Assembly: GCF_024584805.1 (NCBI RefSeq)
Contig: NZ_CP075715.1
Coordinates: forward strand, 434,001-498,000
Origin: Streptomyces sp. FIT100
GTDB taxonomy: Bacteria; Actinomycetota; Actinomycetes; Streptomycetales; Streptomycetaceae
DNA length: 64,000 nucleotides
Direction: 5' to 3'
Below, piece by piece: positions 8,024 through 16,481 of this stretch (positions are counted from its first letter, which is position 1; every line of letters starts with the position of its first letter). The notes below the pieces were generated by a model. The model saw only the letters and a list, made by a program, of their open reading frames with translations, was not told where the DNA came from and searched no databases. A program made the position numbers and the translations under genes.

Positions 8024-9412
8024 CTAGAGGCCGATGTCCCGGCGGCTCATGTCGTCCAGCGATTCGCGGCGTACGAGCAGGCGGGCTCGGCCGTCCGACA
8101 CGGCGATCACGGGCGGGCGGCCGACCAGGTTGTAGCCGGAGGCCATGGACAGGTGGTACGCCCCGGCCGCCGGCACCGCGAGCAGATCGCCGGGCCGTAC
8201 GTCGCCCGGCAGCGGCACCTCGTCCGCCAGGACGTCGCCCGCCTCGCAGTGCCGGCCGACCACGGTGACGAGGCGGGGCGGCGCCGAGGTCGGACGGCCG
8301 ATGAGGCGGGGGGCGTACCTGACCCCGTACAGCGCGGGCCTCGGGTTGTCGCTCATGCCGCCGTCGACGGCGACGAAGATGTGCTCGCCGGTGCGCTTGA
8401 CCGCGAGGACCCGGTACACGGCCACGCCGGCGGGGCCGACGATCGCCCGGCCCGGTTCCAGGGTGAGCCGGGGCACGGGCAGCCCGGCCCGTGCACAGCC
8501 TTCTTCGAGTTCGGCGCGGATCCGGCCGGCCAGGACGCCGGCGTCCAGGCTCTCCTCGCCGGGGCGGTAAGCGATGGCGTGGCCGCCGCCGATGTCCAGT
8601 TGCGGCAGGGTGATGCCGTGCTGCCTGCGGATCCTGGCCATCAGGCCGACCATGCGCCGCACCGCTGCGACGTACGGCTTGGCCGTGGCGATCTGCGAGC
8701 CGATGTGGCAGTGCAGTCCGACGAGTTCGAGCCTCCGCTGCCCGAGGACCCGGGCGACGGCGTGCTGCGCGGAGCCGTCCGTGACCGACAGGCCGAACTT
8801 CTGGTCGTCCGTGCCGGTGCGCACCTTGGCGTGGCCGCCGGCTGCGATGCCCGGCACCACGCGCACCATGACCTGCTGGCGGGTGCCCGCGGGCACGATC
8901 GCGGCCAGTGGCGCGATCTCCGACGTGCTGTCGATGACGATGCGCCCGACACCGAGCCGTACGGCGGCGTGCAGGTCCTGCGGGCTCTTGGCGTTGCCGT
9001 GCATCACGATCTTCTCCGGCGGGAAGCCGGTGGTGACGGCGAGCGCCAGCTCTCCCCCGGAGCAGACGTCGAGGCCCAGGCCCTCCTCCATGACCCAGTG
9101 CACGAGGGCGCGGCACAGGAAAGCCTTGGCCGCGTAGACGACATCGGCCTCGGGAAACGCCGTGCGGTAGGTGCGGCAGCGCTCCCGGACCTCTTCCTCG
9201 TCGAGCACGTAGGCGGGCGTGCCGAAGCGGTCGGCCGCCTCGGCGAGGGACACCCCGCCGACGGTGACATCGCCGTCGGCCTCGGGGCGTGCGGATCCGG
9301 GCCAGACGGACAGTCCGTCGGTGTCGCCTGTACGCCGGGCGGGCCTCTGCGGATCCGTCGGCAGCGCGGCCTGGGCAGGAAGAGCAGCCTCTGAAGGCAG
9401 CGAAATGGACAT
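8024..9412 (-). CDS. lysA: Diaminopimelate decarboxylase family enzyme
   Basis: A 462-residue fold-type III PLP decarboxylase. Lys96 (VVYAAKAF) is the PLP lysine. HGNAKS, GLHCHIGSQ, the glycine-rich IGGGHA loop, LEPGRAIVG and GRHCEAGD (with the active-site Cys supplied across the dimer) are all present. The family makes L-lysine from meso-diaminopimelate, the last step of lysine synthesis. The 50-residue N-terminal extension is unusual for primary LysA. Together with the SAV_915-like gene nine bases upstream, this suggests an accessory copy or a related substrate such as another D-amino-acid. ATG 9412 is used. Confidence 0.85.
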   Translation of the reverse strand: MSISLPSEAALPAQAALPTDPQRPARRTGDTDGLSVWPGSARPEADGDVTVGGVSLAEAADRFGTPAYVLDEEEVRERCRTYRTAFPEADVVYAAKAFLCRALVHWVMEEGLGLDVCSGGELALAVTTGFPPEKIVMHGNAKSPQDLHAAVRLGVGRIVIDSTSEIAPLAAIVPAGTRQQVMVRVVPGIAAGGHAKVRTGTDDQKFGLSVTDGSAQHAVARVLGQRRLELVGLHCHIGSQIATAKPYVAAVRRMVGLMARIRRQHGITLPQLDIGGGHAIAYRPGEESLDAGVLAGRIRAELEEGCARAGLPVPRLTLEPGRAIVGPAGVAVYRVLAVKRTGEHIFVAVDGGMSDNPRPALYGVRYAPRLIGRPTSAPPRLVTVVGRHCEAGDVLADEVPLPGDVRPGDLLAVPAAGAYHLSMASGYNLVGRPPVIAVSDGRARLLVRRESLDDMSRRDIGL

Positions 9413-9421
9413 GACGTCTCC

Positions 9422-9874
9422 TCAGCCGAGCAGCAGGTTCGGACACGAGACGACCGCGGCGGCGCCGGTCACCGGCAGGACACCGGCGTGCTGCGGATCC
9501 CCGTCACGCCGGGCGCTCTCGCGGTCGGGGCCCGTGGTGAACACGGGGGCGGGGGCCGGGGCGGCCGCGAGGGCCGGACCGGCCGCGGGCGCCGGGGCGG
9601 AGAGCTGCGGGTCGATGGTGAGGGCGGTGACGCCCAGGGGCGCGGCGAGTGCGCGCAGCGCGGGCTCGGAGAGCCTGATACGGGGCTGGTCCTCGCCCAG
9701 CGTGGCGGCGAGCCTCTCCGCCGAGGTGAAGCCGACGGCCGTGCGGCGGCCCAGGGGGGTACGGAAGAACCGGGCTGTGCAGCCGGTGCGTCCCGGCCGG
9801 ACGGGCACGAAGAGAGGTCCGGCCGGGACGCGTTCAGAAGGCTCCGGGTCCTCGGAATGATCGACTGACGACAT
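9422..9874 (-). CDS. SAV_915-like conserved Streptomyces protein
   Basis: A 150-residue protein of unknown function. Residues 15-85 contain GPLFVPVRPGRTGCTARFFR and RTAVGFTSAERLAATLG, then LSEPALRALAAPLGV. I recall this pattern as a small Streptomyces family called SAV_915. The C-terminal 70 residues are Ala/Pro-rich linker. ATG 9874 has AGGAG five to ten bases upstream. It ends nine bases before the lysA-like start, so the two are probably co-transcribed. The much longer open frame to 10396 runs through a minisatellite and is not believed. Confidence 0.65.
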   Translation of the reverse strand: MSSVDHSEDPEPSERVPAGPLFVPVRPGRTGCTARFFRTPLGRRTAVGFTSAERLAATLGEDQPRIRLSEPALRALAAPLGVTALTIDPQLSAPAPAAGPALAAAPAPAPVFTTGPDRESARRDGDPQHAGVLPVTGAAAVVSCPNLLLG

Positions 9875-10293
9875 GGTTGCGCTCCTCAGGAGGCGAATGC
9901 GCCACCCGGCCGGGTCGGCCGGACGTTCTCCCGTGACGCTATGCCCGCCTGCCAGGTGTCCGGCCGTCTCACTGACGGATGCTTGACGGAAAGACCCCCA
10001 CCCGTAACGCGCCGCTGACGGGCCCGGTGGTGCCCGGGCAGCCCCGCACCGCCTCGGGGCGTCTCCCGCGAGCGGTCCGTGGGCATGCGGTCCGTGGGCA
10101 TGTGGGCCGTGGGCATGCGGTCCGTGGGCATGCGGGGCCGAGGGCATGTGGGCCGAGGGCATGTGGGCCGAGGGCATGTGGGCCGAGGGGCCGCGCGTGC
10201 CGAGCGTGGGCCACGCGTCCGAGCGTGGGGCCGCGCGCGCCGCGCCGTGAGGTGTCACGGCGCGGCGTGCGTCTGCTGCCGCCCCGGCGTGCT
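9875..10293. repeat. Intergenic region with 15-bp tandem repeat
   Basis: There is no credible gene. From 10074 to about 10187 a 15-bp unit recurs seven to eight times, first as GGTCCGTGGGCATGC variants, then as three exact copies of GGCCGAGGGCATGTG at 10136-10180. The promoter of the SAV_915-like gene should lie around 9900-9990, where TTGACGG occurs at 9981-9987 on the other strand. The repeat sits just beyond the end of the ThuA gene. Confidence 0.75.
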
Positions 10294-11994
10294 TCAGAAG
10301 GGCAGTTTCCACTGTTCGTTGGGGGATGTGGGGACGCAGTCGTAGATGGCCAGTTGGGTACCGTCGGCGGAATTGCCGCCCGGCACGTCCAGACACCGGC
10401 CGGACTGCGGATTACGCAGGGTGCCGTTGGTGGAGACCTCCCACCTCTGCGCACCCGTACCGTTGCACGTGTACAGCTGCACCAGCGAACGGTTGGCAGT
10501 GGCACCACCCGCGATGTCCAGACACTTGCCGAATGCCCGGAAGGTCTGACCGACCCGGCTCCACTTCTGGGCGGCGGTCCCGTTGCAGGTATACAGCTGG
10601 ACCGGAGTCCCGTCCGCCGTGGCCGCGTCACGGACATCGACGCACTTGCCCGCCAGACCGGTGATCGGACCCGTCAGGGCCTTGATCCGGACGTTGCGGA
10701 AGCGCACGTCGTCGCCGCTGCCGTGGTTCTGCAGTCCGATGTGACCCTGTTGCAGGGAGCGCGCGGGGTCGGTGTTGGTGAAGTCGTTGATCTTCACCCC
10801 GTTCAGGAACACCTGCAGATGTTCGCCCTCCACGAGCAGTTCGTAGGTGTTCCACTCGCCGGGCGGATTCAGCGCACCGTCCCGGGCGGCGAGGTCCGCC
10901 GACGCGAATCCGTAGACCGCGCCGGTGGTCCGGTCGGGCGTGTCGGTCGCGTCGATCTGGATCTCGTAGCCGTTGTCCACGGCCGACCAGGGATCGGAAC
11001 TGGCCGGGAAGCCGATGAAGACGCCCGAGTTGTCGTCTCCGGGCATCATCCAGTCCAGCTTCAGGGAGTAGGAGGTGAACTCCTGGGCGCTGTACCAGAG
11101 GAGGCCGAGTCCACCGGCCGTGGTCAGTGTGGCGTCGGTGTTGGTGAAGGATCCGGGGCCGGTCTGCGACCAGCCGGTCGTGGAGCCGTTGTAGAGCGTG
11201 GTGTAGCCGTTCTCGGGCCGGCAGTCGGCGGCGGCCTGACCGGCGGTGTACCGGATGCCGCCGAGCAGTTGGGCGCGGAAGGCGCTGTCGGCGTAGGACT
11301 CCTGGGTGTGGCCGCTGCCGGTGTAGAAGGACCGGCCGCGCTCGTAAGTCTTGCACCAGGTGTGCGGGTGGTCCGCCCCCATGGTGCCGCCGCTGTACGA
11401 GGACTCGTCGAGTGTGCTGAGCACATGGGCCGTGGAGCGCGGATTGGTGCGGTAGTTGTACCACTCGTCGGTGCGCGGCCAGTTCTGGCCGAGGTGCGAG
11501 GTGGCCGGGTGCGCGCGGTCCTGGACCTTGACGGTGGCCTGCTGGATCGCCGGGTGGGAGTCGAACCAGGCTCCGACGAGCTGGCCGTAGAACGGCCAGG
11601 AGTACTCGGTGTCGGCGGCCGCGTGCACGCCCACGAAACCGCCGCCGCCGCGGATGTACGACTCGAAGGCGCCCTGCTGGGTGTCGTTCAGCACATCGCC
11701 GGTGGTGTTGAGGAACACCACCGCCTCGTAGCCCGCGAGGTTGGACGGGGTGAAGGCGGCCGGGTCCTCGGTGGCCGTGACGGTGAAGTTGTGGGCCGAG
11801 CCCAGGTCCCTCACCGCCTGGATTCCGGCGGGGATGGAATCGTGCCGGAAGCCGGCCGTCCGGCTGAAGACCAGCACCTCGTACGCGGTGTCGGCGGCAT
11901 CCGCGTCGGCGACCGCCGACGGGCCGAGGGCGGTCAGCGCCGCCGCGGCCACCGCAAGGCCCGTGCCCGCCGCTCGTCGTCCCGGGAGTCTCAT
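10294..11994 (-). CDS. Secreted ThuA-domain / 3-keto-disaccharide hydrolase-like / ricin-B protein
   Basis: A 566-residue exported protein. A signal peptide spans about residues 1-33. Residues about 38-245 form a ThuA-like, glutamine-amidotransferase-fold domain (VLVFSRTAGFRHDSI, GGGGFVGVHAAADTEY, HPHTWCKTYERGR). Residues about 258-440 form a DUF1080 jelly-roll (3-keto-disaccharide hydrolase-like: LKLDWMMPGDDNSGVFIGFP, GLQNHGSGDDVRFRNVRI). The last 124 residues are a ricin-type beta-trefoil with repeated QLYTCNGT and QKW/QRW motifs. Its ATG overlaps the previous gene's stop (ATGA), implying translational coupling. I infer extracellular sugar handling together with the propeller protein upstream. 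Confidence 0.85.
   Translation of the reverse strand: MRLPGRRAAGTGLAVAAAALTALGPSAVADADAADTAYEVLVFSRTAGFRHDSIPAGIQAVRDLGSAHNFTVTATEDPAAFTPSNLAGYEAVVFLNTTGDVLNDTQQGAFESYIRGGGGFVGVHAAADTEYSWPFYGQLVGAWFDSHPAIQQATVKVQDRAHPATSHLGQNWPRTDEWYNYRTNPRSTAHVLSTLDESSYSGGTMGADHPHTWCKTYERGRSFYTGSGHTQESYADSAFRAQLLGGIRYTAGQAAADCRPENGYTTLYNGSTTGWSQTGPGSFTNTDATLTTAGGLGLLWYSAQEFTSYSLKLDWMMPGDDNSGVFIGFPASSDPWSAVDNGYEIQIDATDTPDRTTGAVYGFASADLAARDGALNPPGEWNTYELLVEGEHLQVFLNGVKINDFTNTDPARSLQQGHIGLQNHGSGDDVRFRNVRIKALTGPITGLAGKCVDVRDAATADGTPVQLYTCNGTAAQKWSRVGQTFRAFGKCLDIAGGATANRSLVQLYTCNGTGAQRWEVSTNGTLRNPQSGRCLDVPGGNSADGTQLAIYDCVPTSPNEQWKLPF
10312..10672 (-). repeat. Ricin-B coding repeat, copy A
   Basis: This 361-bp stretch is a direct repeat of 12006-12366, with about 15 differences by eye. 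It encodes the lectin domain of the ThuA protein. Confidence 0.9.
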
Positions 11995-14840
11995 GAGATC
12001 ACCCACTGCTCGTTGGGGGATGTGGGCACGCAGTCGTAGATGGCCAGTTGGGTACCGTCGGCGGAGTTGCCGCCCGGCACGTCCAGACACCGGCCGGACT
12101 GCGGATTACGCAGAGTGCCGTTGGTGGAGACCTCCCACCTCTGCGCACCCGTACCGTTGCACGTGTACAGCTGCACCAGCGAACGGTTGGCAGTGGCACC
12201 ACCCGCGATGTCCAGACACTTGCCGAACGCCTGGAAGCTCGGCCCGACCCGGCTCCACTTCTGGGCGGCAGTCCCATTGCAGGTGTACAGCTGGACCGCA
12301 GTCCCGTCCGCCGTGGCCGCGTCACGGACATCGACGCACTTGCCCGCCAGACCCGTGATCGGACCCGGCTGCCCGAGGTCGAAGCTGTCGACGTCGTACA
12401 GCGCCGCCGAGCCGCTGCCCTTGAAGACCAGGTACAGCGTGGTCGTGCCGGCGGGTGCGCCGCTCAGCGTGGCCGTGACCGTGGCGAACGTCTCCCAGGA
12501 TCCGGTCACCGGAACGGTGGCCGCACCGAGCAGCGTGCCGGTGGCGGACCCGGCCCGCACCTCCAGTGTGCCGCCGGTCCCTCCCGAGGAGACCCGGGCG
12601 GTGAACCGCTTCGCATCGCCCAGTGCGTACGGGGTGAAGGCGATCCAGTCGCCGTTGTGGATGTTGCCGACGGTCTTTCCGCCCTGGCCCGCGGCCTTGC
12701 TGATGACGTCGATGCCGGAGGACGAGGAGAAGTGCTCGGCCTGGCGGTGGCGGGGCTGTGTGACGCTCTGTGCGTGCGTGGTGAGCGCAGGCTGACCGCC
12801 TGCGCCCTTGTCGGTGTACTCGGCGTCCCAGACTCCGAAGATGTTCGCCGCGTCGTCGTGCTCACCGTCGACCGGCACGGTGATGGCGCCCGTGCAGCCG
12901 TTCTTCGAGGTGATCGCATGGCCGTGGCTGTCGTGTCCCAGCACGTAGGTCATCTTGACCTTCGCGCAGTCGATCGTGCCGTCCTCGGGGTCGGAGACGG
13001 TGATCTCGTACGGCACGCTGTCGCCGTAGGAGAAGAGCGTGCCGTTGACCGGCAGCTTCACCGTGACCGTGGGGGCGGTGTTGCCGACCGTGACCGGCAG
13101 GCTCGCCGTGCCGGTGTTGCCGTCGGGGTCGCGGACGGTGAGGACCACGGTGTACTGGCCGTTGCCGCTGTAGGTGTGGCCGGGGTTGGCCGAGGTCGAG
13201 GTGGTGCCGTCGCCGAAGTCCCAGGAGTAGCTGAGGGCTGCGCCCTCGGGGTCGGAGGAGCCGGCCGAGGAGAAGGACACCGCGAGGGGGGCCGGGCCGG
13301 AGGTCCTGTCGGCCGAGACCTTCGCGAGGGGCGAGCGGTTGCCGCCGCCGACGTACTCGATGCGGTAGAGCGCCGAGTTGGCGTCGCCGTTGAAGTAGCC
13401 CGTGCCGTAGTCGAGGACGTAGAGCGCGCCGTTGGGACCGAAGGCCATGTCCATCACCTGGGTGCCCGTCCAGGGGAAGGCGCCGATGCTGCCGGGGCTG
13501 CCGTCGGCGTTGACGTCGATCGTCTTGATCCAGCGGCGGCCGAACTCACCGGCGAAGAAATGGCCGTCGAGCTCCTGCGGGAACTTGACGTCCGAGGCGC
13601 TGCCCGCGTCGTACCGGTAGACCGGGCCGCCCATCGGCGACTCCGAACCCGATCCGAACTCCGGAGGGCTGCCCGCCTCACCGCCGTAGCGGATCCACGA
13701 GGTCTTGGCGGCGGGCAGCGTGGCCAGGCCGGTGTTGCGGACGGAGTTGTTGGCCGGTCCACCGGTGCAGTTGTACTTGGCACCGGCGGGGCCGGACGGG
13801 AAGGTGTACTCGGTGTAGGTCTCGGCCGTCGTGTTCGTACCGGTGCAGTAGGGCCAGCCGTAGTTGCCCGGCGCCGTGATCCGGTTGAACTCGACCTGGC
13901 CGCCCGGGCCGCGGCTTGCCGAGGCGGAGCCGGCGTCGGGGCCGTAGTCGCCGACGTAGACGGTGCCGTTCCCCTTGTCCACGCTCATCCGGAACGGGTT
14001 GCGGAAGCCCATGGCGTAGATCTCGGGCCTGGTGCGGGCGGTGCCGGGCGCGAAGAGATTGCCCGAGGGTATGGAGTACTTACCGTCCGCGTTCACCTTG
14101 ATCCGCAGGATCTTGCCGCGCAGGTCGTTGGTGTTGGCCGAGGTGCGCTGCGCGTCGAAGGCCGGGTTGCGGCCCGTGCGTTCGTCGAGCGGGGCGAATC
14201 CGTCGGACTGGAACGGGTTGGAGTCGTCGCCGGTGGAGAGGTAGAGGTTGCCCGCGGAGTCGAAGTCGATGTCACCGCCCACGTGGCAGCAGATGCCGCG
14301 GTCGGCCGGGACCCTGAGGACGACCTTCTCGCTGGCGGTGTTGAGCGTCCAGTCGGTGTTGAGGGTGAACCGGGAGAGCCGGCTCTCGCCCTGCCACGCC
14401 GACCAGTCGGTCCCGTCGAAGGGGGCGTCGCCCGCCGGGGTGGAGAGCGGCGGCGCGTAGTAGAGATAGACCGCCCGGTTGGTGGAGAAGGCGGGGTCGA
14501 CGCCTACGCCCTGCAGTCCCTCCTCGTCATGGGCGTACACGGGCAGGGTGCCGATCACCGCGGTGGTGCCCGAGGTGTCGGTGCGCCGCAGTCTGCCGTC
14601 GCGCGAGGTGTGCAGCACCGAGTTGTCGGGCAGCACCGCGAGCGACATGGGTTCGCCCATGGACGCCTCGCCGCGCGCCATCTGGACCTGCTGGAAGTCT
14701 GCGGGGTCGACGGGCTCGTGGGCCTGCGCGGCGGTCTGCGGAACGACCGACATCACGGCCGCGGCGGCCAAGAACACCAGGGCCGACCCGACAGCCTTCA
14801 GGCGGCGCCTTCGTATACGGGATCTGCTGGGAGCGGACAT
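11991..14840 (-). CDS. Secreted PQQ-dependent sugar dehydrogenase-like propeller with PKD, CBM6 and ricin-B domains
   Basis: A 949-residue exported protein with an Arg-rich signal peptide ending near residue 41 (TAAQA-H). Residues about 45-500 are a soluble glucose-dehydrogenase-type beta-propeller (GICCHVGGDIDFDSAGNLY, YAMGFRNPFRMSVD, NYGWPYC). A PKD domain (YSWDFGDGTTSTSANPGHTY) lies near 505-590. A CBM6-type domain (RQAEHFSSSSGIDV to YLVFKG) lies near 695-825, followed by a ricin-B beta-trefoil. The family oxidises aldose sugars; PQQ use is inferred. The stop overlaps the ATG of the ThuA gene, and the lectin domain is nearly identical to that protein's. Confidence 0.85.
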   Translation of the reverse strand: MSAPSRSRIRRRRLKAVGSALVFLAAAAVMSVVPQTAAQAHEPVDPADFQQVQMARGEASMGEPMSLAVLPDNSVLHTSRDGRLRRTDTSGTTAVIGTLPVYAHDEEGLQGVGVDPAFSTNRAVYLYYAPPLSTPAGDAPFDGTDWSAWQGESRLSRFTLNTDWTLNTASEKVVLRVPADRGICCHVGGDIDFDSAGNLYLSTGDDSNPFQSDGFAPLDERTGRNPAFDAQRTSANTNDLRGKILRIKVNADGKYSIPSGNLFAPGTARTRPEIYAMGFRNPFRMSVDKGNGTVYVGDYGPDAGSASASRGPGGQVEFNRITAPGNYGWPYCTGTNTTAETYTEYTFPSGPAGAKYNCTGGPANNSVRNTGLATLPAAKTSWIRYGGEAGSPPEFGSGSESPMGGPVYRYDAGSASDVKFPQELDGHFFAGEFGRRWIKTIDVNADGSPGSIGAFPWTGTQVMDMAFGPNGALYVLDYGTGYFNGDANSALYRIEYVGGGNRSPLAKVSADRTSGPAPLAVSFSSAGSSDPEGAALSYSWDFGDGTTSTSANPGHTYSGNGQYTVVLTVRDPDGNTGTASLPVTVGNTAPTVTVKLPVNGTLFSYGDSVPYEITVSDPEDGTIDCAKVKMTYVLGHDSHGHAITSKNGCTGAITVPVDGEHDDAANIFGVWDAEYTDKGAGGQPALTTHAQSVTQPRHRQAEHFSSSSGIDVISKAAGQGGKTVGNIHNGDWIAFTPYALGDAKRFTARVSSGGTGGTLEVRAGSATGTLLGAATVPVTGSWETFATVTATLSGAPAGTTTLYLVFKGSGSAALYDVDSFDLGQPGPITGLAGKCVDVRDAATADGTAVQLYTCNGTAAQKWSRVGPSFQAFGKCLDIAGGATANRSLVQLYTCNGTGAQRWEVSTNGTLRNPQSGRCLDVPGGNSADGTQLAIYDCVPTSPNEQWVIS
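12006..12366 (-). repeat. Ricin-B coding repeat, copy B
   Basis: The direct repeat partner of 10312-10672, offset by exactly 1694 bp. The similarity begins within the last codons of each gene and ends at the start of each lectin domain. Confidence 0.9.
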
Positions 14841-15206
14841 GGGAATGTCCCCCTTCTCCTGACTGTGGGGAAGCCAGGCAGGGCGCGCGCCGTCGCGCCG
14901 TGCCGTGCCGTGGGTGAACGGGACGAACGGGCGTGCCGATGGGGGCTGTTCTGCGGCAAACGTAGAGGCTTGACACGGTCACGCCAAGACCTTTGACGGC
15001 GGGAATGCAGACTTCTTCCCGAACGGGACGAAAGTCGGCCACTCGCCCGACGACCACTTGCCCGACGGCCACTCGCTCAACGACCACTTGCCCGACGGCC
15101 ACTCGCTCAACGGCCACTCGCTCGACGTCACCGCCGACGGCACACCGGACAGGCCCGAACGGCCGTCCGTCCAGGGACCTTTCGACCGCGGACGCCGTAC
15201 ACGAAC
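14841..15206. repeat. Upstream region with six 15-bp tandem units
   Basis: There is no credible gene. Bases 15036-15125 hold six units of 15 bp alternating CGGCCACTCGCTCAA and CGACCACTTGCCCGA. Bases 14841-14990 should carry the promoter of the dehydrogenase-like gene. GGAG-type pairing (plus-strand CTTCTCCT, 14852-14859) lies just upstream of ATG 14840. Confidence 0.7.
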
Positions 15207-15246
15207 GCCCCCGGGCCGGACAGCATTCGCTGTCCGGCCCGGGGGC
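15207..15246. terminator. Perfect 18-bp hairpin terminator
   Basis: Arms 15207-15224 and 15229-15246 are perfectly complementary with a four-base ATTC loop. It lies just after the stop of the DUF5133 gene (minus strand). Confidence 0.85.
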
Positions 15247-15262
15247 GCTCCCACCGGTGCCG

Positions 15263-15541
15263 TCAGGCGACCAGGGTGACCTCGTCGTCGTCCGGGCGCG
15301 GCACGGGTGCGGTGGAGTCCGTCGAGGGCGGGGGCACCGACGTCGCGGTCGCCGCGCTGTGGAGGAGCTCGTCGGCCTTCTCGAGCGCTTCCTCGATGGT
15401 GCCGGTGGCTGTCATCCCACACAACGTGCAGGTCACGTCATGGAGAGCGATACGGCTCTCCTCGTTCTTCGGTGCGGCAATGCGCAGGTCCGCGTAGCGC
15501 GCCAGGAGACTCCGCAGCGCCTTGAGGTCCGGCATCAACAC
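15263..15541 (-). CDS. DUF5133-family protein
   Basis: A 92-residue cytoplasmic protein starting V-L-MPDLKALRSLLARYADLRI, then HDVTCTLCGMTATGTIEEALEKADELL. This is the pattern I know for DUF5133, a Streptomyces family often placed near regulators; no biochemical function is known. GTG 15541 has AAGAAGGAG eight bases upstream and matches the usual start of the family. A longer frame to 15904 crosses a tandem repeat and the divergent gene. Confidence 0.75.
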   Translation of the reverse strand: MLMPDLKALRSLLARYADLRIAAPKNEESRIALHDVTCTLCGMTATGTIEEALEKADELLHSAATATSVPPPSTDSTAPVPRPDDDEVTLVA

Positions 15542-15747
15542 AGCGTCCACTCCTTCTTCTGATGTGTTCACCATGTGCCCCGCATTCACCAGGCCATGCC
15601 GTTCCATCAAACGCCCCTCACGGGGCCGACGGGCGGCTGCCGCGCCGGTGGCCCCGCCCCCGGGCGTGACCGGGGTCCGTCGTGGCGCCGTACATCCGCA
15701 CGACCGGCGACAGCACGTTTGACACGGCGTTAGAGTGCCGGAGCTCC

Positions 15748-15795
15748 CTCTCCCCCGACCTCTCCCCCGACCTCTCACCCGACCTCTCACCCGAC
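15748..15795. repeat. Four 12-bp tandem repeats
   Basis: Two copies of CTCTCCCCCGAC are followed by two copies of CTCTCACCCGAC, in the leader of the PNPOx-like gene. They would encode a PLPR/PLTR run if translation began upstream at 15735, but the favoured start lies downstream. Confidence 0.85.
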
Positions 15796-15824
15796 CGACG
15801 GCCCACAGGGAAACAGAGCGTTCC

Positions 15825-16481
15825 GTGAACTCCACCCAGTCCTCCGGCTCCGCAGGCGAACGCCGGCTGCAGGAGCTGCTCAGCACGACCGACCAGGCCG
15901 GCACCTTCTACGAGCGTCAGGTGCAGCCCCGCCTCACCCCGCAGATGGCCGATTTCATCGGACGGCAGACCATGGCGTTCCTGTCCACGGCGGACGCCGC
16001 CGGGGCCTGCGACGTCACCTTCCGCGCCGGCCCCCCGGGCTTCGTCACCGTCCTGGACGACCGCACGCTCACCTACCCCGAGTACCGCGGCAACGGCGTG
16101 CTCGCCAGCGCGGGGAACATCGCCGAGAACCCGCACATCGGCCTGCTCTTCGTCGACTTCACCCATGACCACATCGGCCTGCACGTCAACGGCACGGCGC
16201 GGCTGCACCGGGACGAGGAGCAGCGACGGGCCCACCCCCACCTGCCCGTGGACTCCGCTCCGGGCAGACGGCCCGAACTGTGGGTGCACATCACGGTGGA
16301 GGAGGCGTACGTGCACTGCTCCAAGCACATACCGCACCTGGAGCCCGCGCCGCGCCCGCGCCCGCAGGCCGACCGGCCGAAGGACGCCGACTACTTCGCC
16401 CCACGCTCCCCGCTCCCGCCCGCGCAGTGCGAGGGGGCGTGGACACCGACGCCCGCCGACCCGCTGCCGGACCGGACCTGA
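15825..16481 (+). CDS. Pyridoxamine 5'-phosphate oxidase-like flavin-binding protein
   Basis: About 218 residues with the split-barrel fold seen in PNPOx-like proteins: FIGRQTMAFLSTADAAGACDVTFRAGPPGFVTVLDDRTLTYPEYRGNG-type sequence, then NIAENPHIGLLFVDF and GLHVNGTARL. Such proteins bind FMN or F420 and reduce diverse substrates; the specific role is unknown. GTG 15825 is chosen because the upstream frame is a tandem repeat; ATG 15735 is the alternative. The 3' end overlaps the convergent BrkB gene by 91 bases. Confidence 0.78.
   Translation: MNSTQSSGSAGERRLQELLSTTDQAGTFYERQVQPRLTPQMADFIGRQTMAFLSTADAAGACDVTFRAGPPGFVTVLDDRTLTYPEYRGNGVLASAGNIAENPHIGLLFVDFTHDHIGLHVNGTARLHRDEEQRRAHPHLPVDSAPGRRPELWVHITVEEAYVHCSKHIPHLEPAPRPRPQADRPKDADYFAPRSPLPPAQCEGAWTPTPADPLPDRT

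Noticed and set aside
10074..10187. CRISPR-like or coding repeat
   Set aside because: The units are directly abutting 15-bp tandems without spacers, with no cas genes. The encoded HGP/HA runs are low-complexity.
15036..15125. Pentapeptide-repeat protein on the minus strand (SEWPS-like)
   Set aside because: The repeat frame has no credible start or stop context and sits in the promoter region of a real gene.
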